A stretch of DNA of 64,000 bases from Billgrantia sulfidoxydans (GCF_017868775.1 NZ_CP053381.1:3472001-3536000), one strand, 5' to 3'; positions 43,937 to 53,187 are shown, numbered from the stretch's first letter. Made by a program: numbers and translations. Notes: generated by a model from the letters alone, not told the origin.

Positions 43937-45367
43937 CTAGAACCCCTTGGCCGAGCCGCGTGGCCTGGCGGGCTGCGGCTTGTCACATTTGAGGAATAGA
44001 CCGTGCCCCGCGTCCACCATGGGTTCGCCGCCACGCGATACCACCCGCCCCCGACACAGGGTCAGTACCGGGCGGCCGGTGAGCTCCACTCCCTCATAAG
44101 GGGTGTAGTCGACGGCGTGATGCAAGGCTTCGTTGCGCACCGTCATCTTCGCTTCGCTGTCCCACAGCGTCAGGTCGGCATCGCTGCCGATGGCGATGGT
44201 GCCCTTGCGCGGGTAGAGGCCGTAGATCTTGGCCGGATTGGTAGCGGTAAGGGCAACGAAGCGGGTCGCGTCGATGCGCTGCTTGACGACCCCCTCCGAG
44301 AACAGGATCGCCAGACGCGTCTCGAGCCCCGGAATGCCATTGGGGATATGGTGGAAACCCGCATCTTCCCCATGCAGCTTCTTGCCCTGCGGATCGTCGT
44401 AGCGAAAGGGGGCGTGATCGGAGGAGAAGACCTGGAACACGCCGTTCTCCAGCGCCTGCCAGACCGCCTCTTGCGCCTTCTCGTCGCGCGGCGGCGGGCT
44501 GCACACGCACTTGGCCCCCTCGAAGCCCTCCCGGTCCAGGTCATTGGCGGTCAGCATCAGGTACTGCGGGCAGGTCTCGCCGTAGACCCGTAGCCCCCGC
44601 CCCTGAGCCCAGCGGATCTGCTCGATGGCCTCGGGCCCCGAGACGTGCACGATCAGGATCGGCACGTCGATCAACTCGGCCAGGGAGATGGCGCGGTGGG
44701 TCGCCTCGCGCTCGGCGATCGCCGAATGGGCCTCGCCGTGGAAGTACGGCGCGGTCTTGCCCTGGGCCTCGAGCAGTTCGGTCAGGTAGGCGATGCAGTC
44801 GGCGTTCTCCGCATGCACCATCACCATGCCGCCCTCACGGCGCGCCATGGCCAGCACCTCGAGCACCTCGCGATCGTTGAGCTTGAGGTCGTCGTAGGTC
44901 AGGTAGATCTTGAACGAGCTGTAGCCCTCCTGGATCAGGGCCGGCAGCTCCTCCTTGAGCACCGTCTCGGTAGGGTCGGTCACGATCATGTGGAAGGCGT
45001 AATCGACCATCGCCTTGCCTTCGCTGCGGCGGTGGTAGTCCTCCACCGCGGCGCGCAGGCTCTGGCCCTTCTGCTGGGCGGCGAAGGGAATCACCGTGGT
45101 GGTGCCGCCGCAGGCCGCCGAGCGGGTGCCGGTCAGGAAGTCGTCGGCCATCACCGCGCCGTCGCCGAGGGGCTGGTCCAGGTGGCAATGGGCATCGATG
45201 CCGCCCGGCATCACCCATAGCCCCTGGGCATCGATGACCTCGTCGGCCCCCTCCAAGCCCTGCCCCAGGGCGACGATGCGTCCATCCTTGATGCCGATAT
45301 CGGCGTCGTAGCTGTCGGCCGCAGTGATGATCCGGCCGTTCTTGATCAGGGTGTCGAAGCGTGTCAT
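43937..45367 (-). CDS. Dihydropyrimidinase/hydantoinase
   Basis: The 476-residue amidohydrolase has the metal motif GGIDAHCHLDQPLG at about 55-68, the carboxylated lysine in SSFKIYLTYDDLK, ligands in MVHAENAD and LIVHVSGPEA, and the aspartate in VFSSDHAPFRYDD. It hydrolyses the ring amide of dihydropyrimidines or 5-substituted hydantoins. Allantoinase AllB is a relative, but the DDFLTGTRSAACGGTTTVIPF pattern favours the hydantoinase group, and a PuuE-type allantoinase is encoded at 55703. It lies upstream of gcl and ends at a strong terminator. Confidence 0.9.
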   Translation of the reverse strand: MTRFDTLIKNGRIITAADSYDADIGIKDGRIVALGQGLEGADEVIDAQGLWVMPGGIDAHCHLDQPLGDGAVMADDFLTGTRSAACGGTTTVIPFAAQQKGQSLRAAVEDYHRRSEGKAMVDYAFHMIVTDPTETVLKEELPALIQEGYSSFKIYLTYDDLKLNDREVLEVLAMARREGGMVMVHAENADCIAYLTELLEAQGKTAPYFHGEAHSAIAEREATHRAISLAELIDVPILIVHVSGPEAIEQIRWAQGRGLRVYGETCPQYLMLTANDLDREGFEGAKCVCSPPPRDEKAQEAVWQALENGVFQVFSSDHAPFRYDDPQGKKLHGEDAGFHHIPNGIPGLETRLAILFSEGVVKQRIDATRFVALTATNPAKIYGLYPRKGTIAIGSDADLTLWDSEAKMTVRNEALHHAVDYTPYEGVELTGRPVLTLCRGRVVSRGGEPMVDAGHGLFLKCDKPQPARPRGSAKGF

Positions 45368-45424
45368 ATCGCTCGTCTCGTCATGTCGAAAAACGCACGG
45401 CCGGCGCTCACCGGCCGCATTGGT

Positions 45425-46726
45425 CTAGCCCATGGCCTCGGGCAGCCAGAGCACCAGGCCGGGCCAGAGAATGATCGCCAGCACGAACAGCAGCATGATG
45501 GCGAGGAACGGCAGGCTGCCGACCATCACGTCGGTGATGCCACCTCGCCCGCGCACGCCTTGCACCACATAGAGGTTCATGCCGATGGGCGGGGTGATCA
45601 GCGAGATTTCCATCATCACCACGAGGAAGATGCCGAACCACACCGGGTCGAAGCCGAACTGGACGACCATGGGCACCACGATCGGGACGGTGGCGATCAT
45701 CATCGATAGCGTCTCGAGGAAGCAGCCCAGTACCAGGTAGAAGACCACCAGCGCCAGGATCAGCCCGACGGGGGTGAGCCCCAGGTCGGCCACCCAGCGG
45801 GTCAGCGTGGTGGGAATACCGAGGATGCCGACGATGTAGTTGAGGAAGAAGGCCGCGACGATGATCAGCATGATCATGGCCGTGGTGCGGGCCATGGAGA
45901 GGAAGCTCTCATGCAGCATCTTCAGGCTCAGCTTGCGGTTCCATGCGGCGAGGCCCAGCGCGGCGATCACCCCCAGCGCGGCCGCCTCGGTGGGCGTGGC
46001 CCAGCCGCTGTAGATGCTGCCGATGACGATGGCGAAGACGAAGGCCGGCGGCAGCAGGTCCACCAGCGAAGCCAGGCGTTCACGCAGCGATGCCCGCGCG
46101 GAGGCCCGGCCCACCACGCCGGGCCGCAACAGGGCAAAGGCCATGATGGTGAGCATGAAGGCACCGGCCAGTGCCAGCCCCGGCAGGATCCCGGCGATGA
46201 ACAGTTTGCCGATCGAGGTGTTGGTGATCGCGCCGTAGATGATCATGTTGATGCTGGGCGGTATCAGGATGCCCAGGGTCGCCCCGGCGGCCAGGGTGCC
46301 CAGCGCCAGCCGCTCGCTGTAGCCGCGCTCGGCGAAGGCCGGCAGGGCCACGGTACCGATGGTGGCGGCCGTCGCCACCGACGAGCCGGACATGGCGGCG
46401 AACACCGACGAGGCGCCGATATTGGTGTGCAGCAGGCCACCCGGCAGGCGATCGAGCCACACGGACAGGGCGCTGTACATGCGCTCGGTGACGCCGCTGC
46501 GCAGCAGCAGCTCGCCGAGCAGGATGAACAGCGGGATGGCCGTCAGGATGAAGTCGTTGAGCGTGCCCCACAGCGTGTCGCCGAACGAGTAGAGCAGTGG
46601 CGTTCCCAGGTACATCAGGGTGCCCAGAGTGGCGACGGTGAAGATCGCCACGGCGACGTGGATGCCGGCCGCCATCATGCCGAGCATGACGAGAAAGCCG
46701 ACCATGACCTCGAAGGCACCGATCAT
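45425..46726 (-). CDS. dctM: TRAP transporter large permease, DctM type, second system
   Basis: The 433-residue protein has about 12 transmembrane helices, with FILTAIPLFILLGELLLRSGVTERM, GASSVFAAMSGSSVATAATIGTVALP and GMNLYVVQGV near the end. The start at 46726 overlaps the dctQ stop as ATGA. It is the last gene of the minus-strand P-Q-M set. A hydantoinase gene follows at 45367, so products of hydantoin breakdown are a possible substrate class, but this is inference. Confidence 0.92.
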   Translation of the reverse strand: MIGAFEVMVGFLVMLGMMAAGIHVAVAIFTVATLGTLMYLGTPLLYSFGDTLWGTLNDFILTAIPLFILLGELLLRSGVTERMYSALSVWLDRLPGGLLHTNIGASSVFAAMSGSSVATAATIGTVALPAFAERGYSERLALGTLAAGATLGILIPPSINMIIYGAITNTSIGKLFIAGILPGLALAGAFMLTIMAFALLRPGVVGRASARASLRERLASLVDLLPPAFVFAIVIGSIYSGWATPTEAAALGVIAALGLAAWNRKLSLKMLHESFLSMARTTAMIMLIIVAAFFLNYIVGILGIPTTLTRWVADLGLTPVGLILALVVFYLVLGCFLETLSMMIATVPIVVPMVVQFGFDPVWFGIFLVVMMEISLITPPIGMNLYVVQGVRGRGGITDVMVGSLPFLAIMLLFVLAIILWPGLVLWLPEAMG

Positions 46727-47334
46727 GACGCGGCCCTCCCCGGTTCGGCGGCGACGTCGCGGCCGTAGTCCTTGCGCGCCTCGTTCAGTTCGTCGTCGGT
46801 GGAGCGCGGGCCGTACTCCCGATCCAGCGCGTCCAGCCGGCCGGTGATCAGGAGCCCCAGGGCGTGAGCCGCCAGCAGCAGGGTCAGCACACAGAACACC
46901 CCGAGACCCGCCACCCACAGGCCCTGCGGGATCCACAGCGGGGTCTGCAGCGGCGTGCTGGCCAGGCTGCCGAACTCCAGCGTCTCCTCCAGCGTCTCGA
47001 CGGCGCGCCACAGCATGAAGGTCGCGAAGGCCGCCAGCATGGTCATCGCGGCGGCGTTGAGCGGTGCCTGAAGCGCCCGCGGCAGACGCGTCAGCAGCAC
47101 GTCGACGCGGGTATGCGCGCGGTGCAGCAGCGCATAGGCAAAGCTGAACGAGACGCCGATGGCCAGCACGTAGCCGCCGATCTCATCGACGCCCTGCAGC
47201 GAAAAGGCGAACAGCTTGCGTGCGATCACCTCGAAGGTGATCAGCAGCGACAGTCCGAGGGCGGCATAGCCGGCGGCAATCGCGGCGCCATGGGCCAGCT
47301 GTCGGGCCAGCCGGTAAGGAAGCGGTGAAACCAT
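46723..47334 (-). CDS. dctQ: TRAP transporter small permease, DctQ type, second system
   Basis: The 203-residue protein has four transmembrane helices and the DctQ pattern ITFEVIARKLFAFSLQGVDEIGGYVLAIGVSFSFAYALLHRAHTRVDVLL. The frame is open upstream, but the ATG at 47334 gives the family start. The C-terminal 40 residues form a charged tail (REYGPRSTDDELNEARKDYGR), longer than usual. It overlaps dctM by 4 bases. Confidence 0.9.
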   Translation of the reverse strand: MVSPLPYRLARQLAHGAAIAAGYAALGLSLLITFEVIARKLFAFSLQGVDEIGGYVLAIGVSFSFAYALLHRAHTRVDVLLTRLPRALQAPLNAAAMTMLAAFATFMLWRAVETLEETLEFGSLASTPLQTPLWIPQGLWVAGLGVFCVLTLLLAAHALGLLITGRLDALDREYGPRSTDDELNEARKDYGRDVAAEPGRAAS

Positions 47335-47390
47335 CGCATTTCTCCCGTGTCGCCCCGGCCACCCCCAGGCAGCCGGGGCGAGGCAGTGAC

Positions 47391-48446
47391 TTACTGGGAA
47401 ACGGACATGCCAGCGGCCTGTCCCACCGTTTCGTTCCAGACCTCGACGCAGCCGTCGTACCGAGCGCTGCAGCTCTCGGCCCATACCGGCAGGACGGCCT
47501 CCTGGGTGATCGCCTCCACCAGCGCGCGCGATTCGGGGTCGATCTCCACCAGCGCCATGTCGTAGGCCTCGTGCCGCGAACACTCCGCCTGGCCGGTATT
47601 GCAGGCGATGGCGTCGTCGTTGACCTCGTAGGCCAGCTCCCACATCTGTTCCTCGAGCCGCGCGAAGGCCTCGGTCAGCGCCTGCTGCTGGGCCTCGTCG
47701 AAGCGGTTCCAGGTGTCCAGGTTCATGAAGTGACCCTGCACCGAGTAGGAGAGCGGCAGCGGCACGAAGGTGTCGGTCACTTCCGGCCACTTGCCGTTGT
47801 TGCCGGCCGAGGGGGCGGTCACGCCGCAGTCGGCCACGCCGCGCTGCAGTGCCAGGTAGACCTCGCTGAACTGCAGGGTGACGGGGGTGGCGCCAAGCCC
47901 TTCGACCAGCCGCGACATCGACGGCGTGAAGACGCGCACCTTCTTGCCCGAGAGGTCGCCGACGTCGTCGATGTCGCCGTTGCAGAACATCATCTGCGGC
48001 CCGAAGGGCCATAGCGTCATCAGCTTGGCGTTGAAGCGGGACTGCAGCCGGTCGTCGAACGCCGCGCGCACGGCGTCGACGGCCTCGCGCTGGGCGTCCA
48101 GGTCCGGCGAGACGCCGGCCAGGTCGATGCCCTCGAAGAAGGGTTCGTCGCGGGAGGCCATGCCGATCTGCACCGACATCACGTCGAAGGCGCCGGAGCG
48201 GAGGCTGCGCAGCGCATCCGCCGCCTCCACGCCGATGGCATCCATGGTGTTGTAGACCACCGTCACGTCGTCGCGCTGGCCAAGCGACTCGAAGAAGGGT
48301 CGCTCCACTTCGTCCACGTGCAGCTTGTTGCCGGAGAAGTTACCGACGACGCGCAGGGTCGTTTCGGCCTGGGCCAGGCCGCCGGCCAGCACGCTGGCCA
48401 GGGAAACCCCCAGCGCCAGGGTCTTGATGGTTGCCTTGCGGGGCAT
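47391..48446 (-). CDS. dctP: TRAP solute-binding protein, DctP type, cysteine-rich
   Basis: The 351-residue protein has a signal peptide (cleavage near AQAETTLRV) and binding elements DDVGDLSGKKVRVFTPSMSRLVEGLGATPVTLQFSEVYLALQRGVAD. Six cysteines occur in the mature protein, four of them near the C-terminus (IACNTGQAEC, SCSARYDGC), which suggests disulfides not usual in this family. The ATG at 48446 follows GAGGTGAC. It heads the second TRAP operon, just downstream of the arylmalonate-decarboxylase-like gene on the same strand. Confidence 0.9.
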   Translation of the reverse strand: MPRKATIKTLALGVSLASVLAGGLAQAETTLRVVGNFSGNKLHVDEVERPFFESLGQRDDVTVVYNTMDAIGVEAADALRSLRSGAFDVMSVQIGMASRDEPFFEGIDLAGVSPDLDAQREAVDAVRAAFDDRLQSRFNAKLMTLWPFGPQMMFCNGDIDDVGDLSGKKVRVFTPSMSRLVEGLGATPVTLQFSEVYLALQRGVADCGVTAPSAGNNGKWPEVTDTFVPLPLSYSVQGHFMNLDTWNRFDEAQQQALTEAFARLEEQMWELAYEVNDDAIACNTGQAECSRHEAYDMALVEIDPESRALVEAITQEAVLPVWAESCSARYDGCVEVWNETVGQAAGMSVSQ

Positions 48447-48547
48447 GGTGTCACCTCGTGATTGCTGTTGTTGGTGGGTGTTGCCGATGCGTTGCATTGC
48501 GATGCGGTCGTCCCTGTCCTGGTACGCCGAGGCGCGAACCCTGTGCC

Positions 48548-49285
48548 TCACGCGCCGAGGCGCGGATCCTGAAACAATTGTCCCCAGCCACTGATCCGGG
48601 CGGGATCCACCCCGGCCAGCACCAGCGACTTCCATACCGTCACGCTCACCGAGTCATAGATGGGCATGCCGATCTCCTGCTCCAGCGCCGGGACGATGCC
48701 CGCCCCGCGCAGGTTGGTGCACAGGATGGCGATGGCCTCGGGCTCGGCCCTGGCCACGTCGCGCACCAGCCCCGCCAGCGTCGTCTCGTCGTACTCGGAG
48801 AAGGAAAAGTTGCCGCGGTCGCCCAGATGCCGCTCGGCGACGATCTCGATCCCCGCGGCGGCATAGTTGGCGACGATTGCCGCCTGGATATCGTCCAGGT
48901 AGGGCGTCACCAGGCCGAGCCGCGTCACGCCGGTACGCGCCAGGGCTTCGTTGAGCGCCAGCACGCTGGTGGTCGCCGCCACCCCGGTGGCCTCGGTGAT
49001 GGCGGCACACAGCCGGCGATCGGACTCGAAGCCGAGCCAGCTGGCCGAAGTGCCGCCCCAGGCGATGACGTCCATGCGCGCATCATTGAGCCGTTCCGCC
49101 GCCGCCAGCAGCGGTGTCGGATCGAACTGGGCCAGGGCCTCGTCGCGCAGGGAGATCTCGCGGACGGTGAAGCGCTGGAAGTGGGCGGTAACGGCGGGAA
49201 AGAGATCGCGCAGCAGGGCCGCGCTGAAAGGCTCCAGCACGGTATTGGAGGACGGCGTCAGCATGCCGATCAGCGTGCGTTCCAT
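48548..49285 (-). CDS. Asp/Glu-racemase superfamily protein, arylmalonate decarboxylase/maleate isomerase type
   Basis: The 245-residue protein has the superfamily halves GMLTPSSNTVLEPF, VIAWGGTSASWLGF at 74-87, LVTPYLDDIQ and AILCTNLRGAG at 187-197. Racemases and maleate isomerase have cysteine in both catalytic positions. Here the first is Gly78 and the second is Cys189, which is the arrangement of arylmalonate decarboxylase. I infer decarboxylation or isomerisation of a malonate- or maleate-like acid imported by the neighbouring TRAP systems. The ATG at 49285 is chosen because it matches the family start. Confidence 0.75.
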   Translation of the reverse strand: MERTLIGMLTPSSNTVLEPFSAALLRDLFPAVTAHFQRFTVREISLRDEALAQFDPTPLLAAAERLNDARMDVIAWGGTSASWLGFESDRRLCAAITEATGVAATTSVLALNEALARTGVTRLGLVTPYLDDIQAAIVANYAAAGIEIVAERHLGDRGNFSFSEYDETTLAGLVRDVARAEPEAIAILCTNLRGAGIVPALEQEIGMPIYDSVSVTVWKSLVLAGVDPARISGWGQLFQDPRLGA

Positions 49286-49551
49286 GGTTGTCTCCGGCTT
49301 GTTTTTGGTATTCGGTATACTGTATCCAGGCACGGACATAGCCTTGCACAGCCGCCGAAGATTGCAAGCCAGAAAACCGAAAAACTCCCGAAAAACAGCA
49401 AATTTTAATACTTAATTGACTGATTTTTATAGTAAATAAAAAATTTGGTATCCAGTATTTTGTATTCTGATAGATTTTGCCCTAAGGTTCACAAGAGTCG
49501 CCCAGGATCGACGGGCGACGTCCACCCAAACGTGAAGAGAGAGAAGCTCGG
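49286..49551. promoter_or_regulatory. Divergent AT-rich control region with GGTATAC-type repeats
   Basis: These 266 bases separate the decarboxylase-like gene (minus) from the third TRAP operon (plus) and are strikingly AT-rich for this genome. GGTATAC (49314-49320) abuts TGTATCC (49321-49327) as an imperfect palindrome, and GGTATCC (49447-49453) is followed by TGTATTC (49461-49467). Paired half-sites at both ends suit a GntR/FadR-type regulator, probably the one encoded at 53252-53938. Confidence 0.5.
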
Positions 49552-50550
49552 ATGACAACAACAACCCGCCTTGCCCGTCGCTCCGCTACGGTCTTGCTGG
49601 CTCTGGGCCTGGGAGCCCCGCTGCTGGCCGGCGCCGAAACCCTGCGATTCAGCGGCAACTTCACCGACGATCACTCCAGCAGCCGGGCCATGGAGGTCTT
49701 TCGCGACACCCTGGCCGAGCGCACCGGCGGCGATCTGAACGCCCAGCTGTTCCCCAACATGCAGCTGGGCGGTGCCAGCGAGAACGTTGACCAGGTCAGC
49801 ACCGGGTCGATTGCCGGCACCTGGATCGGCATCTCCTACCTCTCGCGCACCGTGCCCGAACTCGAGGCGCTGAGCCTGCCGTTCGCCTTCGACAGCCGCG
49901 ACGAGGCCTTCCAGTTGATCGACGGCGAGGTGGGGGAACTCCTCGACGAGAAGCTGGCCGAGAAGGGCTTCACCGCGCTGGGCTACATGGAGCTGGGCTT
50001 CCGCCACGTCACCAACAGCGAGCGCCCGCTCGAGACGCTCGAGGACTTCCAGGGGCTCAAGATTCGCCTGCAGCCCAACGAGACCCACCTGGACACCTTC
50101 CGTGCCATCGGCGCGAGCCCGGTATCGATGGACATCAACGAGGTCTATGGCGCACTGCAGCAGGGCGTGCTGGACGGCCAGGAGAACCCCTACAGCATCA
50201 TCAGCACCAAGCGCATGGACGAGGTGCAGCAGTACCTCTCCGACAGCGGGCACTTCTACGACTTCATCGTGGTGGTGACCCACCGCGACACGTTCATGAG
50301 CCTGAGCGAAGAGCACCAGCAGGCGGTACGCACGGCCATGGACGAGGCGGTCGCCTGGCAGCGTCAGACCGCCGCCGAGGAGGACGAGGCCGCGCGCCAG
50401 GCGCTGATCGAGCGTGGCATGGAGTTCACCCCCATCAGCGACGCGACCCGGACCGCCCTGCGCGAAGCCAGCCAGGGGGTTGTCGGCGACCTGCGCGACA
50501 AGATCGGCGCCGAAATCGTCGATCGCGTGCTCGCGGAGCTCGACGCATGA
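49552..50550 (+). CDS. dctP: TRAP solute-binding protein, DctP type, third system
   Basis: The 332-residue protein has a signal peptide (cleavage near LLAGAETLRFS) and the DctP pattern DHSSSRAMEVFRDTLAERTGGDLNAQLFPNMQLGGASENVDQV with LEDFQGLKIRLQPNETHLDTFRAIGASPVSM. It starts the plus-strand P-Q-M operon that continues into the racemase-like and GntR genes. The stop overlaps dctQ as ATGA. Confidence 0.93.
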   Translation: MTTTTRLARRSATVLLALGLGAPLLAGAETLRFSGNFTDDHSSSRAMEVFRDTLAERTGGDLNAQLFPNMQLGGASENVDQVSTGSIAGTWIGISYLSRTVPELEALSLPFAFDSRDEAFQLIDGEVGELLDEKLAEKGFTALGYMELGFRHVTNSERPLETLEDFQGLKIRLQPNETHLDTFRAIGASPVSMDINEVYGALQQGVLDGQENPYSIISTKRMDEVQQYLSDSGHFYDFIVVVTHRDTFMSLSEEHQQAVRTAMDEAVAWQRQTAAEEDEAARQALIERGMEFTPISDATRTALREASQGVVGDLRDKIGAEIVDRVLAELDA

Positions 50551-51101
50551 CACCCGCCTGGCAACGGCTGGAGGCGAGCGCCTCCAGCCCGGTCAAGCGC
50601 CACTTCCTGCATGGTCTGGCGCTTCTCGACCGGACGTCCTATTACGCCATTCTGGTCGCCATGGGCATGATGACGCTGCTGGTCTCGGCCCAGGTATTCA
50701 GCCGCTACGTGCTGTCGAACTCCATCGACTCGGCCGACGAGCTCTCCCGGCTGTGCTTCGTGTGGGCGATCTTTCTGGCCATCCCCCATGGCATCAAGGT
50801 CGGCATCCACGTGGGCATCGATGCCCTGGTGACCCATCTTCCCGGCTCGCTGCAGCGGCGGCTCGCCCAGCTGATGGCCTGGCTGAGCGCCGCCATGATG
50901 GCCGCCCTGTTCTGGGTCAGCCTCGGCGCGGCGGCCAGCAAGTGGCAGGAACTGATGCCGACGCTGCCCGTCACCGCCGCCGTCTTCTACATCGCCGTGC
51001 TGGTCTGCGCCGGCCACAGCTGCCTGCACCTGGTGGCCCAGGCCCTGCGCCTGGAGCCGCTGCCCAGCGCGCCCGAGCGACCCCAAGGAGCCGACTCATG
51101 A
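50547..51101 (+). CDS. dctQ: TRAP transporter small permease, DctQ type, third system
   Basis: The 184-residue protein has four transmembrane helices and the pattern VSAQVFSRYVLSNSIDSADELSRLCFVWAIFLAIPHGIKVGIHVGIDAL. It is joined to dctP and dctM by ATGA overlaps on both sides, so the three are translationally coupled. Confidence 0.93.
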   Translation: MTPAWQRLEASASSPVKRHFLHGLALLDRTSYYAILVAMGMMTLLVSAQVFSRYVLSNSIDSADELSRLCFVWAIFLAIPHGIKVGIHVGIDALVTHLPGSLQRRLAQLMAWLSAAMMAALFWVSLGAAASKWQELMPTLPVTAAVFYIAVLVCAGHSCLHLVAQALRLEPLPSAPERPQGADS

Positions 51102-52378
51102 CACCCGCCATCGTCTTTTCCTTCCTGGGGCTCGCCCTGCTGCGCATGCCGCTGGCCTTCGCCCTGGGCCTGGCCTCGCTGGTCGGCCTCTATGTCGGCG
51201 GCATGGACTTCTCGGTGCTGCCCCAGCGCATGATGCACTCGGTGAACAGCTTCCCGCTGATGGCCATCCCGCTGTTCATGCTGGCCGGCGAGCTGATGGT
51301 GGCGGCGGGCATCCTGCAGCGCCTGGTGGACTTCGCCAACTCGTTGATCGGCCGCGTGCACGGCGGGCTGGCCCACGTGGCCATCGTCGCCGGCATGGTG
51401 CTGGCCGCGGTCAGCGGTGCCGCCGTCGCCAGCGCCAGCGCGCTGGGCAGCTCGCTGGTGCCGTCGATGCGCCAGCAGTACGACACCGGCTACAGCAGCG
51501 CCGTGGTGGCCTCGGCGGCCAACCTGGGCGCCATCATCCCGCCCAGCAACGCCATGATCGTCTATGCGCTGATGGCCGGTTCCTCGGTCTCGGTGGGCGG
51601 GCTGTTCATGGCCGGCGTGGTGCCGGGCATCCTGCTCGCGGTGGGCTTCATGGGCCTGGCCACCTTCATCTCCATGCGCCGCCGCTACCCGCTGGCCGGC
51701 GGCGAGATCGGGCTCAAGCACGTCCTGGTGCAGACCTGGCGCGCCCTGCCGATCCTGCTGATGCCGATCGTGGTGGTCGGCGGCATCGTCGCGGGCGCCT
51801 TCACTCCCACCGAGGGAGCCGCAATCGCCGTCGTCTATGCGCTGTTCGTCGGTTTCTTCGTGACCCGCAAACTGCGCCTCGCCGATCTCCCTCGGGCGAT
51901 GTTCAACGCCGCCGTCACCGCCGCCATGGTGGGCGCCCTGATCGCCTTCGCCTCGACCATGACCTTCGCCTTCACCCTCGACCTGATCCCCATGCAGCTG
52001 ACCGGCTGGCTGCAGGATTTCACCCAGGATCCGCTGGTCTTCCTGCTGCTGGTGATGGCGCTGCTGATCGGCGTGGGGATGTTCATCGAATCCAACGCCG
52101 CCTACATCATGCTGGTGCCCCTGCTGGCCCCCATCGCGCTGGCCTACGGCATCGACCCGCTGCTGTTCGGCTTCCTGTTCGTGATGAACCTGGTGGTCGG
52201 CATGATGACGCCGCCCGTGGGCGTGCTGCTGTTCGTGATGTGCGGGATCTCCAAAATCAGCCTCAACGAGCTGATGAAGAGCGCCTGGCCCTTCATCGTC
52301 TTCCAGTATGCCGTGCTGATCGCCTGCATCGCCTTCCCGGGCCTCGTTACCTGGCTGCCTCGCGCCCTGGGCTACTGA
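51098..52378 (+). CDS. dctM: TRAP transporter large permease, DctM type, third system
   Basis: The 426-residue protein has about 12 transmembrane helices, with PLFMLAGELMVAAGILQRLVDFANSLIGRVHGGLAHVAIVAGMVLAAVSGAAVASASALGS, GAIIPPSNAMIVYALM and MTPPVGVLLFVMCG. The frame is open upstream to 50414, but the ATG at 51098 overlaps the dctQ stop. It is the transport subunit of the third TRAP system. Confidence 0.93.
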   Translation: MTPAIVFSFLGLALLRMPLAFALGLASLVGLYVGGMDFSVLPQRMMHSVNSFPLMAIPLFMLAGELMVAAGILQRLVDFANSLIGRVHGGLAHVAIVAGMVLAAVSGAAVASASALGSSLVPSMRQQYDTGYSSAVVASAANLGAIIPPSNAMIVYALMAGSSVSVGGLFMAGVVPGILLAVGFMGLATFISMRRRYPLAGGEIGLKHVLVQTWRALPILLMPIVVVGGIVAGAFTPTEGAAIAVVYALFVGFFVTRKLRLADLPRAMFNAAVTAAMVGALIAFASTMTFAFTLDLIPMQLTGWLQDFTQDPLVFLLLVMALLIGVGMFIESNAAYIMLVPLLAPIALAYGIDPLLFGFLFVMNLVVGMMTPPVGVLLFVMCGISKISLNELMKSAWPFIVFQYAVLIACIAFPGLVTWLPRALGY

Positions 52379-52416
52379 CGTCTGCCCCATAACCATAACG
52401 ATTGAAGGAACACGCC

Positions 52417-53187
52417 ATGAAACTGCTGGTCATCAACCCCAATATCTCGGGCGACGTGACTCGCCTGATCGAATCCGAGGCGCGTCGCAGCATTCGACCG
52501 GGGACCGAGCTGACCCTGGCCACCGCCCCGTTCGGGGTGGCCTACATCGAAACGCGCGCCGAGGCCCAGGTCGGCGGCTATGCCGCCATGCAGGTCGCCG
52601 CCGAGCGCTACGCCGATCACGACGCGGTCGTGGTCGCGGCGTTCGGCGACCCGGGCCTTGCCGCGCTGCGCGAGATCCTGCCGATCCCGGTGGCGGGCAT
52701 GACCGAATCGGCGCTGGTCAGCGCCTGCCAGCGAGGCAGCCGCTTCTCCGTCATCGCCATCTCCCAGCGCATCCAGGCCTGGTACCGCGAAACCATCGCC
52801 GCCTACGGGTTCAGCGAGCGGCTGGCCAGTATCCGCGCCCTCGACGAGCCGCTCGCTCACATCGGCACGGTGCAGGAGGACCAAGGGGAGCGCCTGGTCG
52901 CCCTGGCGGAGCGCGCGGTCTTCCACGACGGGGCAGACGTGCTGATCCTTGCCGGCGCCCCCTTGGCGGGCCTGGCGCGCAGCGTCGCCGAGCGCCTGCC
53001 GGTGCCTGCCCTGGACGGTGTCACCTGCGCGATGCACCAGGCCCAGGCGATGGTCGACCTCGGCGCCGCCGCCCCTACCGCCGGCAGCTTCGCACCGCCC
53101 CCCGAGAAACCCTGCCAGGGGCTTCCCGAGCCGCTCGCCAGGCTCATGGGACGGCGCACGGCAGCCCCCGTGTCAACGCTCGGTTGA
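52417..53187 (+). CDS. Asp/Glu/hydantoin racemase-fold protein lacking both catalytic cysteines
   Basis: The 256-residue protein has the family start MKLLVINPNISGDVT and the two half-site motifs, but both cysteines are gone: VVAAFGDPG has Ala75 where the racemase at 57228 has Cys76 (IACFGDP). LILAGAPL has Gly180 where that protein has Cys181. Without the cysteine pair, racemase chemistry is unlikely; it may bind the TRAP substrate, act as a regulator, or use different chemistry. The ATG at 52417 follows AAGGA. It is 38 bases after dctM and belongs to that operon. Confidence 0.8.
   Translation: MKLLVINPNISGDVTRLIESEARRSIRPGTELTLATAPFGVAYIETRAEAQVGGYAAMQVAAERYADHDAVVVAAFGDPGLAALREILPIPVAGMTESALVSACQRGSRFSVIAISQRIQAWYRETIAAYGFSERLASIRALDEPLAHIGTVQEDQGERLVALAERAVFHDGADVLILAGAPLAGLARSVAERLPVPALDGVTCAMHQAQAMVDLGAAAPTAGSFAPPPEKPCQGLPEPLARLMGRRTAAPVSTLG

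Noticed and set aside
43937..45367. Allantoinase AllB
   Set aside because: Sequence pattern is closer to dihydropyrimidinase/hydantoinase, and a PuuE-type allantoinase is encoded with the other allantoin genes.
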